Positions 24,001-37,300 of a stretch of DNA of 64,000 nucleotides are shown here, in pieces. Position 1 is the first letter of the stretch, and every line of letters starts with the position of its first letter. Location: positions 8,346,321 to 8,410,320 of the forward strand of contig CM063109.1 in assembly GCA_031841125.1 (NCBI GenBank), written 5' to 3'. This DNA comes from Acanthococcus lagerstroemiae (lineage: Eukaryota > Arthropoda > Insecta > Hemiptera > Eriococcidae). A program made the position numbers and the translations under genes. The notes beneath the pieces are model-generated. The model saw nothing but the letters and a program-made list of their open reading frames with translations, ran no database searches and was not told where the DNA came from.

Positions 24001-27000
24001 TCGTCTGTTCTTCGTTTGTACTTCAGGGGATCTACTCATTTCTGTTGTGCCTTTCCCTTCAAAATTGTATGGATGAATAGAAAAATGCTAATCCCTTCAT
24101 TTTTGGATTTTAACCTAAAACTAGTTCCATTCATGTCCTGTTGGTAGTCCAGTACCCACATTTGGTTTTTATTTCACCTCTAACCAGTAACTAGAGACTC
24201 CTATTTTATACTAACTGTCACCGTTCGAGATTGAATATTTGAACTAAATTTAAATTACAAACTATTTCTGGATTTTAATTCAAATGTTGGAGGACTGTTC
24301 TAAAATATGAACTCCTTTTCTTGAAAATTCGCAATGGGGTATAGATAGAAGAAATAGAAAGTACATCGAAGTATGGATTAATGAAACTGTTTCGATTCGA
24401 AATTTCAAAAAAGGTGAGTTGAAATATATGCTCTCCAAAGTGTGGGAGGTGGAAGAAAAAAGTACAAGTTATAAAATGAAAGTGCTTTCGACAAGACGAA
24501 ATGTGAATGAATTAGGCCTTTTGGGTAAATATTCAAATGTAAGAGACTAATATTTCTCTAGCCCTTTCCAGTTCTCTGAGTACAAGGGCTGTAGAGAAGA
24601 AGTATAAGCACCCTGACGCATAAACGAAGCCCAAATAACTCAATTGACTTCGAGCTGGGGAAATTTTTATTTATTTAAATAAATTAGTTATGTGATTGCT
24701 CAACTAACTCACTCGTTGTATTTTCAGGCGACGATAAATTAGAATCGTTATTCCTAAACAAAGCTAACTTCGAAGCATATATTCGAGAATTATTACTAGT
24801 CAGACATTACCGAGTTGAAGTGTACACTGGAGGCTCCAAAACCAATAACTGGACTCTGGAATATAAAGTAAGTTTGCGAGTTACATTTTCAATCAGAACG
24901 AACAAGGACCAGAATGCAAGGCTGACAAAATATATGTGCGTCAGCTCGCTCAAAATGCTTTTTCAGGCACACTAGAGAGATACAGTTGAGTGTCGCAACG
25001 TTCCGTTGCTGGGAAAAGGATGAAGCACTTACTAGTTAGTCATTCTCGGATCATCTCTGCGAGTAAATGGAAAAAATAGGCGCAGACCGACTTAGAGAGG
25101 AAAATGGTGGCTTGTTTCAGTCGATTACTACTCGAAGTTCATTGAACTAGCCAAAGTCGAAAAACTAGACTCGAAGACGATCATCAGCAAGTTTGAGAGA
25201 ATTGCTCGATTTGGAATTTCGAAAACTCTTTACAGACGATGGGACATAACTCGTGTCTGAGATGAAACAATTTGCTGAGACTTTGCTTTCGCCGTCGTGA
25301 CCAGAAGCCCATCATTTCCACAGTTGAAAATGGGTTAGTGGAGGCGGCGGTGAAAATTGTCAAGAAGATATTACACTCTCCAAGACCACTGCTCTCATGA
25401 GTTATCGAAAAACTCCTACGGCTGTTGATTACAGCCCAGCTTAGTCGTTTTTCAATCGCCAGAACCGGACAAAAATACCATCAGTCAAATTGTACAATCT
25501 CATTGTCAAACGAGCAGATCTCGAGGAATGAGATAAACACCGTCGTAACAGAATGCGCTCCAACTTCAATCGTGCTAAAGAGGCTCGCCCAGCCAAAGAG
25601 CTCAGTCCAGGTCACAGAGTAATGATCGATGATGTCAACAAATGAGGCACCACCATCTGGAAACGATCAGAACCTCGATGGTATGATGTTCAGTACGAGA
25701 ACGGCGCCGAAATATGCCGTAACTGAACGAGTCTTCGTCGCCTTCTTTCTCTCTGTCCGGACTGGCCTGAGTCCAGCGAGTCAGCTCCGTTGACTCCCCC
25801 ATCGAGTCCAAAGGCTCCAGCATCGAGAACGCCGCATATGCCAAGTCATCAACGGAACCAGTATCAAAAACGCCATCGTCTACAGCGAGTGCCTGCTTAA
25901 GTCGAGGATGTCACCTCCAAAAGTTTGTCAGCTTCCGTCTCGTTCTGTGAAGAAGCCCATATTTCATGGACCCCCCTAACGAACCAAAAAGGGGAGATAT
26001 TGCAGATTCCTATTCGGTGCTGTACGTTTAACGAGCGACGAGAGGGCCATTTTGTACTCGTGCAGTATGGAGTTGACTGTTATGTGTGTCTATCAAATAC
26101 ACAGCACTTATGATACTATCACGTTTTATGTTTTTGTTACTCTAAAGCTAAAACAATGTAGTTGAATAACTTTTTCTATACTGTTGTTATGATTCTGTTC
26201 ATTTTTAATCGCCGCATAGGGCTCACCTGGTAACTTGACCCAGTTTGAAGATCTGCTGTTCGAAAATGTTGATCAAGTTGATGGATCCGCCGTCATTGCC
26301 ATCAAAGTCGGCACGGACACCCAGTCGAAGGTACCTGCATTTTTGAAGATTCATTATAGTTTCTGAACGTTAGTCCAAAAAGTACTTAATCGGTCACACC
26401 GTTTACCGTGCAGCAAACACCAGTGAAAATAATCGGCATAGCTGTACTCGACTGTATGGAGCAGAAGATGTCACTATGCGAACTTACGGACGACGAGTAT
26501 TTCTCGAACACCGAAGGTCTGATCGTTCAGCTGGCTGCTAAAGAGTGTCTTCTCGTCTCTGAGACCTCTCCTGCTAATGATATGTTGAAAAAAGTATGAA
26601 GTTCAGTTTCGCTGGTGTTCCATATCATGCTCCTATCCCGAGTGTTTTCCACACATTTTGTTTTGTTTTTAGGTCATCGAAAGAAGCGGTATACTTGTGA
26701 CCCTCCGAAAGCGGACCGATTTTGGAGTAGACAGTTTAGCTCAGGATTTGAACAACCTCTTGGAGTTCAAAGAAGGTCAGCAGCGCAACGCCATGGTTTT
26801 ACCGCAGATGAATCTCACCACAGCTGCTGGCGCATTGGCTGCTATCATAAAATATTTGGAAGTGAGTACTCGATTAAAGGATTCATTAAACACGTATTTT
26901 GAAAACATTATAGAAATAATAGACTCTGATACATGAACTGTCGTATATTGAAACCTGCTGTTTTCTATTTGAAAATGTGCTAAATTCCATCTTAAGCAAA

Positions 27001-30000
27001 TGACGGTTGCCTTTCCTTGAGAAGCTGTTCCTTGAGACGGGCTAAAAATAAATCAATCTTTTAAATTAATTCAAACCACTGAAACAAGTGCGTTCTGAAA
27101 ACCTCCCCGGTTGCCGAAAAATAAATCGGATGGGTGAAATCCAAGGCGATAATATATAGTCGATTTATTACTTCAAAGTCAGTGGGACGGACAGACGGTG
27201 AGATGACTAGCTCTCGAGACTAACAGACTTATAAAAACGTCAACAAACCCGCTACTTATGCTGAAGCAAACAAACTGGCCGACAGACAACAAATTGAGAT
27301 AGATCGAAAGGAAGACAAATGAATGCACCCAAACAGGCGGGTCATCAGACAGACCAGTATGGTTTGGTAGGTAGCTAGACAACCATTCAGATAGACATAG
27401 AGGCAAACCAACTGACCTAGGAAGTCATTGAATTCATTTTGTAATTCTCAATTTTAGTTGACCGCGAACCAAGACAACTTCAACCATTTTAAACTCGAGA
27501 CTATCGAGAATCAATGCTTGGTGCATATCGACTCAGCTGCTTTGAACGCCCTCAGTATCATCCCTTCTCCGAAAGTTACCGCTCAAAATCAACATCATTC
27601 CGTGTTCGGTCTACTGGATAAATGTCGCACATCCCACGGACGAAGGTAATGACCTGACACTCAACCTGTCCGCTGTAGATATAGATTATTTACGTAGTTA
27701 GAGTACATTGTGTGTTGATGATTTAACAGACTTCTGATGCAGTGGGTCAGACAGCCGTTACGAGATATGAATGCAATTAACGAGCGGCACGACATTGTGG
27801 AGGCGTTGTTTCTGGATACAGAGGCTCGACAGGAGTTGTTCGACGAACATTTGCGACGAATTCCTGACTTCCAGTCGCTGGCTAAGAAACTGCGCTGTAG
27901 CAAAGCTACTATACAGGATTGTTATAGGTACTTCCAAGATAGAAATTCCTACTTGAAGTACATTTGGGGATGTATCTGTAAAAAGGGCGTCCGTTCAATG
28001 CATTTCTTATGGAACGGACGCCCTTTTTACTGATACGTTCTCATTTTCTTTTTCAAATATGTATCCATGTTGCGTTAACGAATGGTGTGTTGTATATTTG
28101 CCATTTGATATCCTTTTGGAATTCCTGGACTTGCTCCTGGAACCAGCGCCGGTTTTACCATACGGGCAGAGTAGGCTACAGCCCAGAGCGGCAAAATGCG
28201 GTAGGGGATATTAAGAAAAATAATAAAGCGGCAAAAATACTGGAGCCCAAGGCGGCAAAGTACTTGAAACCGGCCCTGCCTGGAACCAGAATGATGAAAA
28301 AGGGTGGCCGGGCCTATCGAGCGTGAGACTATAATTCGGTACTGATGCGATGCCCGAAAGGGTAGTTTCCGGTGCCGGGGGTGCGGTGTCTCAGGGGCCA
28401 CTTTGGCATGCGTGCATCGCCATACGTCCCACAACACCATCATGACTTTTCTTTTGTAATAGTCCGAATAATAGGCTCTCTTTTCTGCCCTTTTGAGAAC
28501 CTCTAGTATCTTTATTGGAGAAAGTAGATGAACTAAAAGGTATATTTTTACTCCCCATAATATGCGCTGGTAGTCTTGATCATCGAATAAAATTTTTGCT
28601 GTCAACTTTCTGGTGATTTAATTTAAGATGCTCCAGTGTGCATGAGTATTGGGTGTATATCGAATCACATTTTCCGTATTGGATATAGACTATCTTTTAT
28701 TGGAATTTTGTTCTTGTTTTGGGGACATTGGGTATTTTATAACTAACGTAATAATCAGACCGAGGTCGATGCTTTGAGAAAAGGAAAGACAGCTTACACG
28801 GAAATGTTTGTTGGCAGAAGTGAAGCAATGAAGACTTTTTATCTATTCATTTCTTGATCGAGGTAATGGGGAAAATTTAATTTATCAGTGGCATTGCTCA
28901 AGGTCTGCTCACCCGTTTTACCTTTATTATTAAAACCCCGAAGGTGACATGTTTAACTGAAATTTTTCGTTAATCAACGTATCATGATTTACAGAGTGTA
29001 CGCCGGTATTTCAAAATTACCATTGCTGATACAAACGCTGAAGTCGTCGAATGGAGAGAATCCGCATCCCACTCTGCAGAATGTATTTATCTCGGTTCTC
29101 GAAGAGCAAGTGAACGACATGAGTAAATATCAGGAAATGATTGAAACAACTTTGGATCTGACCGTTATAGATAAAGGAGAGTTTTTAATAAAGGCTGAAT
29201 TCGATGAAGAGCTGCAAGGTATCTTATTGCCGTTATAACCACATAACCTATTGTTACATTCCGATTCTAATTCATCTCTTTAATTTTTTTTTTTTTTTAT
29301 TTCCTGCCTTGATTAAGGATTGCGTCCCTTAAGGTGCGTCCACATTAGGATTATCAGCCCAAGATGAATGTAGTGTGAACGTGCGGATAATCAGCCAAAA
29401 TGAAGCTGAAGGACTGATCAGCCTGGATGATCATTCTTTATCCCCGATCGACTTATTGACGGTCTGATCAAAAGATGCTGATCATCCCCAGACTGATCAT
29501 CCAGGATGAATAGGCTGATCATCCTAATGTGGACGCACCTTTAGTATGTAGGTCGCTGTCTAATGTGCCCATCGTGGAGCAAAGGCTTCTGCCACCCTTT
29601 TCCATATTTCCCTTTCCCTAGCAGTTATTCCCCAGCGAGGGCCTAAGGTTTTCAGAAATTCATCTACCCATCGGGTAGCTGGTCGTCCTGGACTCATTTC
29701 TCTGTCCAAGGGGATCCGTAGAGTGCAAGCAGAGTTCCACTTTATCGGTTCTCCTCTAATCATGTGCCCGCATATCTGTATTTCAGTTGTTTTATTTTGT
29801 ACCTTATATTCCTTGACCTAGTTTGATTCTTGATGGAACTCATCTTCAACCTATCCTCCAACCTGATTCCCAGCATACTCTTTAACATTGAATTATATGT
29901 TTTTTCCATACGTTCAGTTTGTTTTTTTGTTAGTGACCATGTCTGCCTTCCGTATGTCAGGGTGGGGACTACACAACTTTCCAAGATTTTTGTTTTGAGC

Positions 30001-31289
30001 ATAATTTTCATTTTACTTTTTAGGATATGTTTTTTGTGCCCAGAAGAATTTCCAGCCATTCGATATTCTTGCATTAATGATTTGGCCCGTGTTATTGTTA
30101 AATGAAATAGTTTGTCCTTGGTATTTGTACTCTTCTACGCTGTTAATTTTCTCCCTTTCCAGCCATAGTTCCTTCTCCCCTGCTTTGACATAAATTTTGT
30201 TTTTGATAAATTCATAGAAAGTCCAAACTCTTGGCTTGCATCCTTTTGTTCTTTCGTCATGTTTTCCATTTCCTCAAAATCCTTAGCAATAATTACAATG
30301 TCGTCTGCAAACCTTAGACGGTTTAACCAGCGACCCTGAACTTTGATCCCTTTCCCCTCCTAATCTAAAGTTCTAAAAATTTGCTCCAGTACGCTGTTGA
30401 AGAGGTTCAGGGACAAAGGATCCCCTTGTAGAACTCCTTTGGACAGGAAACTTTGTACCCTTCGTGTCCGTCCTCACATAGGCTTCGAAGCAACCATATG
30501 AGTAGCTTTTCGATGATTTTATAAGGGACGCCTTGTTCTGCCAGGGACTGCCATAGCTTATCATGATAGAGAGAATCAAACGCCTTGTTGAAGTCTGTAA
30601 ACATCAGCCACGCCTCTATTTTGTATTCCTTTGCTTTTTTAATCATCTGGTTCCGCGATTGGATGTGATCGATTGTGGAAAATTTTTTTCCTGAAGCCGC
30701 CTTGTTCAGTCAGTTGTTGGAAGTCTAGTATATTTTAGATGCGCTCTTTTAAGATTTTCAAAGATTTTGGCTAAGTTCGAGGATAGGCTTGTGGGGCGGT
30801 TAGTTGTTAATATCCGACCTATCTTATTTTTGTACAGGATGATTTCGGCGATGTTCCATTGTTGTGGGGTTATACCTGTTTCTAGCGTTAGGTTGAATAG
30901 ATTAGTTGAAGGTTCCATAATGCCTGCCTTAGGATTTTTAAAGTTTCATTTTGGATATTGTCAGGGCCGGGTGCTATACTTATTTTGAGTCCATTCATAG
31001 CTTTTTCTACCTCTTCGCACAGGATGGGTAGGACTTGTTCTTCGTTAGTAGCTTTTTCTCCACATATTATTATTTTCGCTGGGGTTTGCCATGCATAAAT
31101 GAGGAGTTACCTGTCAAAAGGGCCCCTGACGAATGAGACTCCTATTCGTCAGGGGCCTTTTTGACAGATAACTCCTCAAATGTTTGTAGAACTGTGTTGC
31201 CACTTCCACTAATTCTTGTCTTCCGTATTTTTCAATTCCTAAATCGTTTTTCAGCGTTGGGAGCATGAAAGTGCCTGTTTGAGTAATTA

Positions 31290-31336
<47 letters not shown>

Positions 31337-34300
31337 GGAGCCGTTTACATTGCATTAAAAACTTTGCGGTATCCGTGAAAAATTTCGACCAGCTGCAGTT
31401 CTGAAAAAATGACAGGGTTAGATCTATTACTTCTAGATCTAGCAAAGCCGAAAGATAGTCTGTTAATCGGAGAGAGAGAGAGAAAGACAAGCAAACAGAC
31501 TGGTGTTTAAACAGGCAGTTCTATGGAAATAAAAGTAGCTTGGAGTTAGGACCCTTCAGCTTTCATTATTCTGTACTCAGTATGTTTTCGTTTCTGTACC
31601 AGCTAAGAACCTGGATTAAGGTTTTGAGTACCGAGATCTCTCCAGCTTTTTTAATTCGGATTATGAAAATTCTACATTTCTCTAAGAAGAAAAATGGGCT
31701 CATTTCACGGGGGTTCCTCTCACTAAACTGATCATACACTAGGCAAGAATATTTTCCATTTTATCAACATCGATATGAAGGACGTCAAAATCCACAATTT
31801 GGGCCACATTCGGTTCTAGTTCGCCAGACTGAAAAAGTGAGCTGAGTGCTGTTTCCTCTCTACATATGTATTGAAAATCTGCCTACAACTATACTTCTCT
31901 CACTTCCATGGGAAAATTCCGGGATCTAAAACTACAAGCATATGTAACTACCAACTAATCATTCAGTCTGACTTGATAGTCAGATTGATTACTGAAAGCG
32001 AGGTCCGTAGCACTGACCAGGTGGTTGACATTCACTTCGCTCTAGTCGGAGAGAAGATTCAACATACCGAAAAATACACGAATAATCGTAATCGCTGTTA
32101 CAGAAATGCGCACCAAAATGGAAGCTTTGGAGCAGAAAATGCGCAGTCAGTTGTCGAAAGTAGCTGCTGATCTTGGGCTGCAAGAAAACAAAACGATCAA
32201 GTTTGAGTCTAATTCGCAGTTCGGCCACTTTTTTCGCGTTAACTTGAAGGTAAGTGTTGATCTTGTTTGTGTGAAAATCACAGCTATCTAGCTCACTGGA
32301 GTTCAATTTTAGCTTTTGCTTCGTTTATGATGACTTCGGTTCTACGAAACTGCACTGCGTCACACCCAAATTATCGGAGTTGGAGGGAATGTTTTAACAT
32401 TCATTACAAAATATGTAACTTGTGTTTTTTGAAATTATATAGGATGGTAAAGCGATTCAGAATGACAAAAATTACGAACTACTGGATACGCACAAAGCCG
32501 GTGTTCGTTTTCGTAACAGTAGGCTCTCTGAACTGAACGATGATTATGTCGAAATTTATAAACAGTATACCGAGCATCAAAAGTCCATCGTCGGCGAGGT
32601 CATCGGCATTGCGAGTGAGTCACGTCGTCTGTAAGTCCTACAGTTCCTTATCTGGAGCCTTCCTAATCTGACCGCTCCGGTTTCAGATGGCTACTGTACC
32701 ACTTTACAGTTCTTGAGCTCAGTACTCGCTAAGCTGGATGTACTGACCAGTTTCGCTGTAGTCGCCGCGGCTGCTCCGACGCCGTACGTGCGTCCCAAAA
32801 TGTTCCCTTTAGGCACTGGCATCATCAACCTAAAGCAAGCTCGACATCCCTGCGTCGAGATGCAGGATAATGTCTCCTATATACCGAATGATGTCCAGTT
32901 CCAGCAAGGTGAGGTTACGTGTTACCGAATTTACGGTCGTATGGGTCTGCAGCTCGTGGTTGTATTCTGACATTAAAATATTTGCAGGTTCGGCAACGGC
33001 CTTCCTCATTACCGGACCGAATATGGGAGGCAAAAGTACGTACATCAGAAGCATCGGCGTTGTCGCTTTGTTAGCCCATATCGGGAGTTTTGTGCCTTGC
33101 GAAGAAGCCGAAATACAGATCCTCGATGCGATACTCGCTCGAGTGGGAGCTAACGACTGTCAAATTAAAGGCATGTCCACGTTTATGGTCGAGATGGTGG
33201 AGACTAGTTCGATTATTCGGGTAAGTATGAGCAAACAGTGGTAGTTGAGAAGCTTCTCCTTCCCCCGAAGAGTAGATAAGCCAGCCAAGTTTTCATACCT
33301 CGTAAATCCCATGCTTGTCTTTTCAGAGCGAAGGCTAAGCCAATCCTGTTATTTCACAGTTAACTTTGTGGGTTGTTTAACGTGTTTTCAGAGAGCGACG
33401 AGTAATTCACTGGTGATCGTTGACGAGTTGGGACGGGGCACTTCCACTTACGAAGGCTGCGGAATCGCGAGCGCCATTATCGAGTGAGTGGTCGGACGGA
33501 GATGTTTTTTGCCAGCAGTCGATAATCGGTGTTCGCTTTTCACGAAGTTTGTATCTTTCACGCAGGTATCTCGCTAAGGACTTGAAATCGTTTACGTTGT
33601 TCGCGACTCATTTTCACGAGCTGACGCTGTTGGCCGAGGAGGTGCCTACCATCAAGAATCTGCACGTGAGCGCTATCACGTCCGAAGATAGACTGACACA
33701 CTTGTACCAGGTTAAACCGGGAGCCTGTGATCAAAGTTTCGGCATTCATGTCGCCAAACTGGCTAAATTCCCGCCGCATGTGATAGAGGTACGTTGGCTG
33801 ATTAGGATGCAACGAAAATGGTTCAATGTTAGATGTTGATGGACTCGAGTTTGAAACTCGCATTAAGATATAAGAACACAGGACGCGTACAGAATCTCCT
33901 TCAGAAATGTTATTATAGGTTTTGCAGGAGTAGCTGGAAGTTTGGGGAAATTAATTACACTACTGAACAAAATGAAATTTTTTGTTTGCACAACGCATTT
34001 AAGGAGGTGATTCTTGAGTACTTTTCAACGCTGAATACAGTGCCGTCGGCCGTTTTTCTCTATCACGTTTAGTTTTTCTGATCAAAAACTATAAAAAATT
34101 CAACTAAATGTGTTCAAAAAGAGGTTTAGGAACTGAATGTGGTCATACTGATTCGTGTTGCGGTCGTGTGTAGTGGTGTGTATTCCGTCTATTTGTTTTC
34201 TGTTATTGTGGTCTGATAACACTGATATCAATCAGTGGTACCGCTTATTCCAACGCAAAAACAAAATGGAAAAGAATTTCAGTCGTTCAGAACTCCGAAT

Positions 34301-37300
34301 TGTGACGTGATAGAGAAAAATGGGTCGCAGTATCGTGTTCAGCGTTAAAAAGTACCTCAGAATCACCTGTCGAAATGCATTATGCAAAATAGTTGTTCAG
34401 TAGTGTTATCGAAGATTTTTTCTGATTTGTTCGAACTTGTTCAAAACATTTTTCAGACTTGCTCAGACTGGTTATGTGACTTTGTTAAAGACTTTCTTAG
34501 AACGCACTGAGGACTGAGGGTTTCACTTGGAGAGTATGGCGATGCACACATGCCAAATAGGCTCTCCAGATACTGCACCCCTGGCTCCGGAACCTACCCT
34601 TTCGAGTGTTGCATCGGTGATCTGAAGGACGTCTTCAGGATGGCTCGGGCTCCCATTTCGCCTGTCGTTGCTTCGGATTTGCGCTGTCCTGCCAGGACCA
34701 CTATGTGACTTCCTAGTGACTTAGGCAACACTCACCCAGCGTTAACCTGGAATTCTGCATTTCCTTCCTTCATTCCTTACCTCCTTGTCTTGGTACGTGT
34801 GGCGATGCAGGAAGATTGAGGGTTTAAAATCCAGGCTTGATTTCGACCCTTCCACTCAAAATGTCTGAACGAATCTTACATAGGTTTAGAAAAGCACTCA
34901 AAGTTTTAATGAATCTGGAAAAAAGTCTTACGAAGCTTGTCACGGCTACGGTATCCATGGCATTGAACTGAGAAGTGTTGAGGAACTGCGACAATGACTG
35001 ATAGACATTCTGGGAAGTAGTCAAGCCGATGAAAGCCTATATTCGACAAGCACGATTCAGTACCAGTTACTTGGGCGAAACTTAGAATTCAATATTTTTC
35101 AAAGGAACTGCTCGCATATCATTTATTTCAAAAGGTGGCCGAAAAATTGTTCTCGCGAAAACAAATCGCAGAAAATTGTTCGCACCAGAAAATTGTTTGC
35201 ATGAAAATTGATCGCATACAAAATTTGATCGTATACGAAAATTGATTGCACGAGGAGTGACCGTGTGAGTGACTTGTGGAGGGTGAATTGAGGGGGGTTG
35301 TATACGCTGTTATAACTTCGAATGTGGTACAGTTAGTATGTACCAAGGGAGGGGGTGCATTGGTTACCACCTAAGTTGGAGCACATTTAGAAAAAACTAT
35401 TCACGGAAATCACATAGAAATTAATTTAAAGAATAAACTCTTGTGTTTTCAAATGCGAGCTTTAAAAAGTTTTTTTAACATTTTGAAGAACTTTTTTTTT
35501 TAACGTTTCCCTAAGACCCTTCGTTTTACAGCTTCCAAAAGAGAAAACAGGCAAAAGGAGCCATCAAGTAAAAATAAAGATTTAATGCTGGAAAGAGTCT
35601 ATTCATTGCGTAAAAAAATAATTTTAAAAAGTTACTACGAAAAAAGTCAATTTATTATGTAAAAAATAATTTTAAGAAATTACGCAGAAGTCGCATATGT
35701 AGAAGTCTGTTCCATCAAATCCAGAGCCATCCTGTGTGCCCATTTCAAACATACAAATAGGTTGCACTAAAGCCAAATTTCATTTTTCGATTCTGAGCTG
35801 TTACAAACTGAACAGAGATCAGTATTTTGGTGTTTTTTTGTTTTTTTTTAAATAAAGGAATTGATTGACTGATTATATATGCGATAACAAGCGAATGTTT
35901 GGTTCCTTATGCCCGGTTCAGTTTGCCCTAACATGTCTTTCAAGCAATTTCATAAAAAATATTAGTGTTACGTTGGAGGTACCAATAAAGTAAATACAGA
36001 AACGAAAGCTAGAGAAAATTTCGCTTCGATAGGAAAAAGAACCATCACTCTAATTATTATTGTAATGGGTAAAAAATCATTTCAATTCTAATTATTGTGT
36101 TTCTAGAATTTTTTGGTTCAAAAAAAAAAAAGTATTTTAAAAGTACTTGAGAGGGGTTTGATGATAGAGGAGCCTATGGCGATGTGCACATGACAAATTG
36201 GCCCCGGGACACTGCACCCCTATTCCGGAAACGCCCGTTATGGGCCTGCGTGAGAATAGGGGGGATCGCTTTGGGGTAGCTCCTGCTACCCCCATTTCTC
36301 ATGTCGTCTCTTCACGGCGGCGAATGTACGGCGTCTTATTATTCGCCTTCTTCGCTGTTGAATTGCGCCGGATCGTCTTCTTCGTCGGTTGTTGACAGCA
36401 GCGACATCGTCATTGTCGTCGATGTTGGTGGGATGGCGAATGCCGGCATAAGGTGCTACGCCCGCTACTTTTGTCTCTGCCACTCCAGCTCCATCTTGCG
36501 GTCCAACGTCTTCTTGACAAAGGCAGCTACCTGATCCCATCTCGCTCCACTCTTCAGCGTGGTCGGGACCAGGTTCTCCGGTGTGAGCAGCTCAACGCTC
36601 GCGTTTTGAAAGGCGCTCGCCGCTTCTTCCCGCTCTTGGTCGAATGCCAGACACTCGAACAGGGTGTGCCAAGCATCATCTCGCCCTCCTACAGCGCAGT
36701 AAGAGCACCGCCGGCTTTCTGCTATGCGTATCCGGTGCAGGTACTTGTTGAACACTCTATGGCCGTTCATCACCTCCCGGGTAGTATTTCTTCAGCCTAT
36801 TTGCAATGATCCTCTCGAAAATCTTGCCAACTCTGTCCAGCTCTCATATAGTCGTCGAGTAGATAACATCTCCGCTCGTCCAGTGTATAGCTCTTCGATT
36901 GTCTAGTGCAAAATATCTCTTTCCCGTCTGTGCGCGATTCGGGCCCGGGTGTTGTACTCGCCCTATTGAACTGGTTCGTCATCTCGTTCCCGTCTGTTCG
37001 TGCTCGAGCAGCCGGGCGTCGCGCTATTCATACAGTACTATACTGTTTCGTATATTCGATTACCTAATGTTCGTTGGTGTACCAAATGGAGAAGGTGGAA
37101 TCGTCTCCACTCACGGCCACTCGAACGAATTCAAATCAAAGCTCAATGCGTGACTACATCCCTCCGACTTGGCAAGAGGTAAGTAGGAAAAAGCGTAAAA
37201 TCTCGTTTTCACCTCCGCTCAAAAAGGGTACCGCAGCCCCAACAACGACGAAAAATAGTTTCAACCTGCTGAGCGAGCCGAACGGGGATATTACCCAGCC

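Noticed and set aside
36286..36540. Arg-rich 84-codon minus-strand frame
   Set aside because: It belongs to the 3' end of the R1-like element, in a shifted frame.
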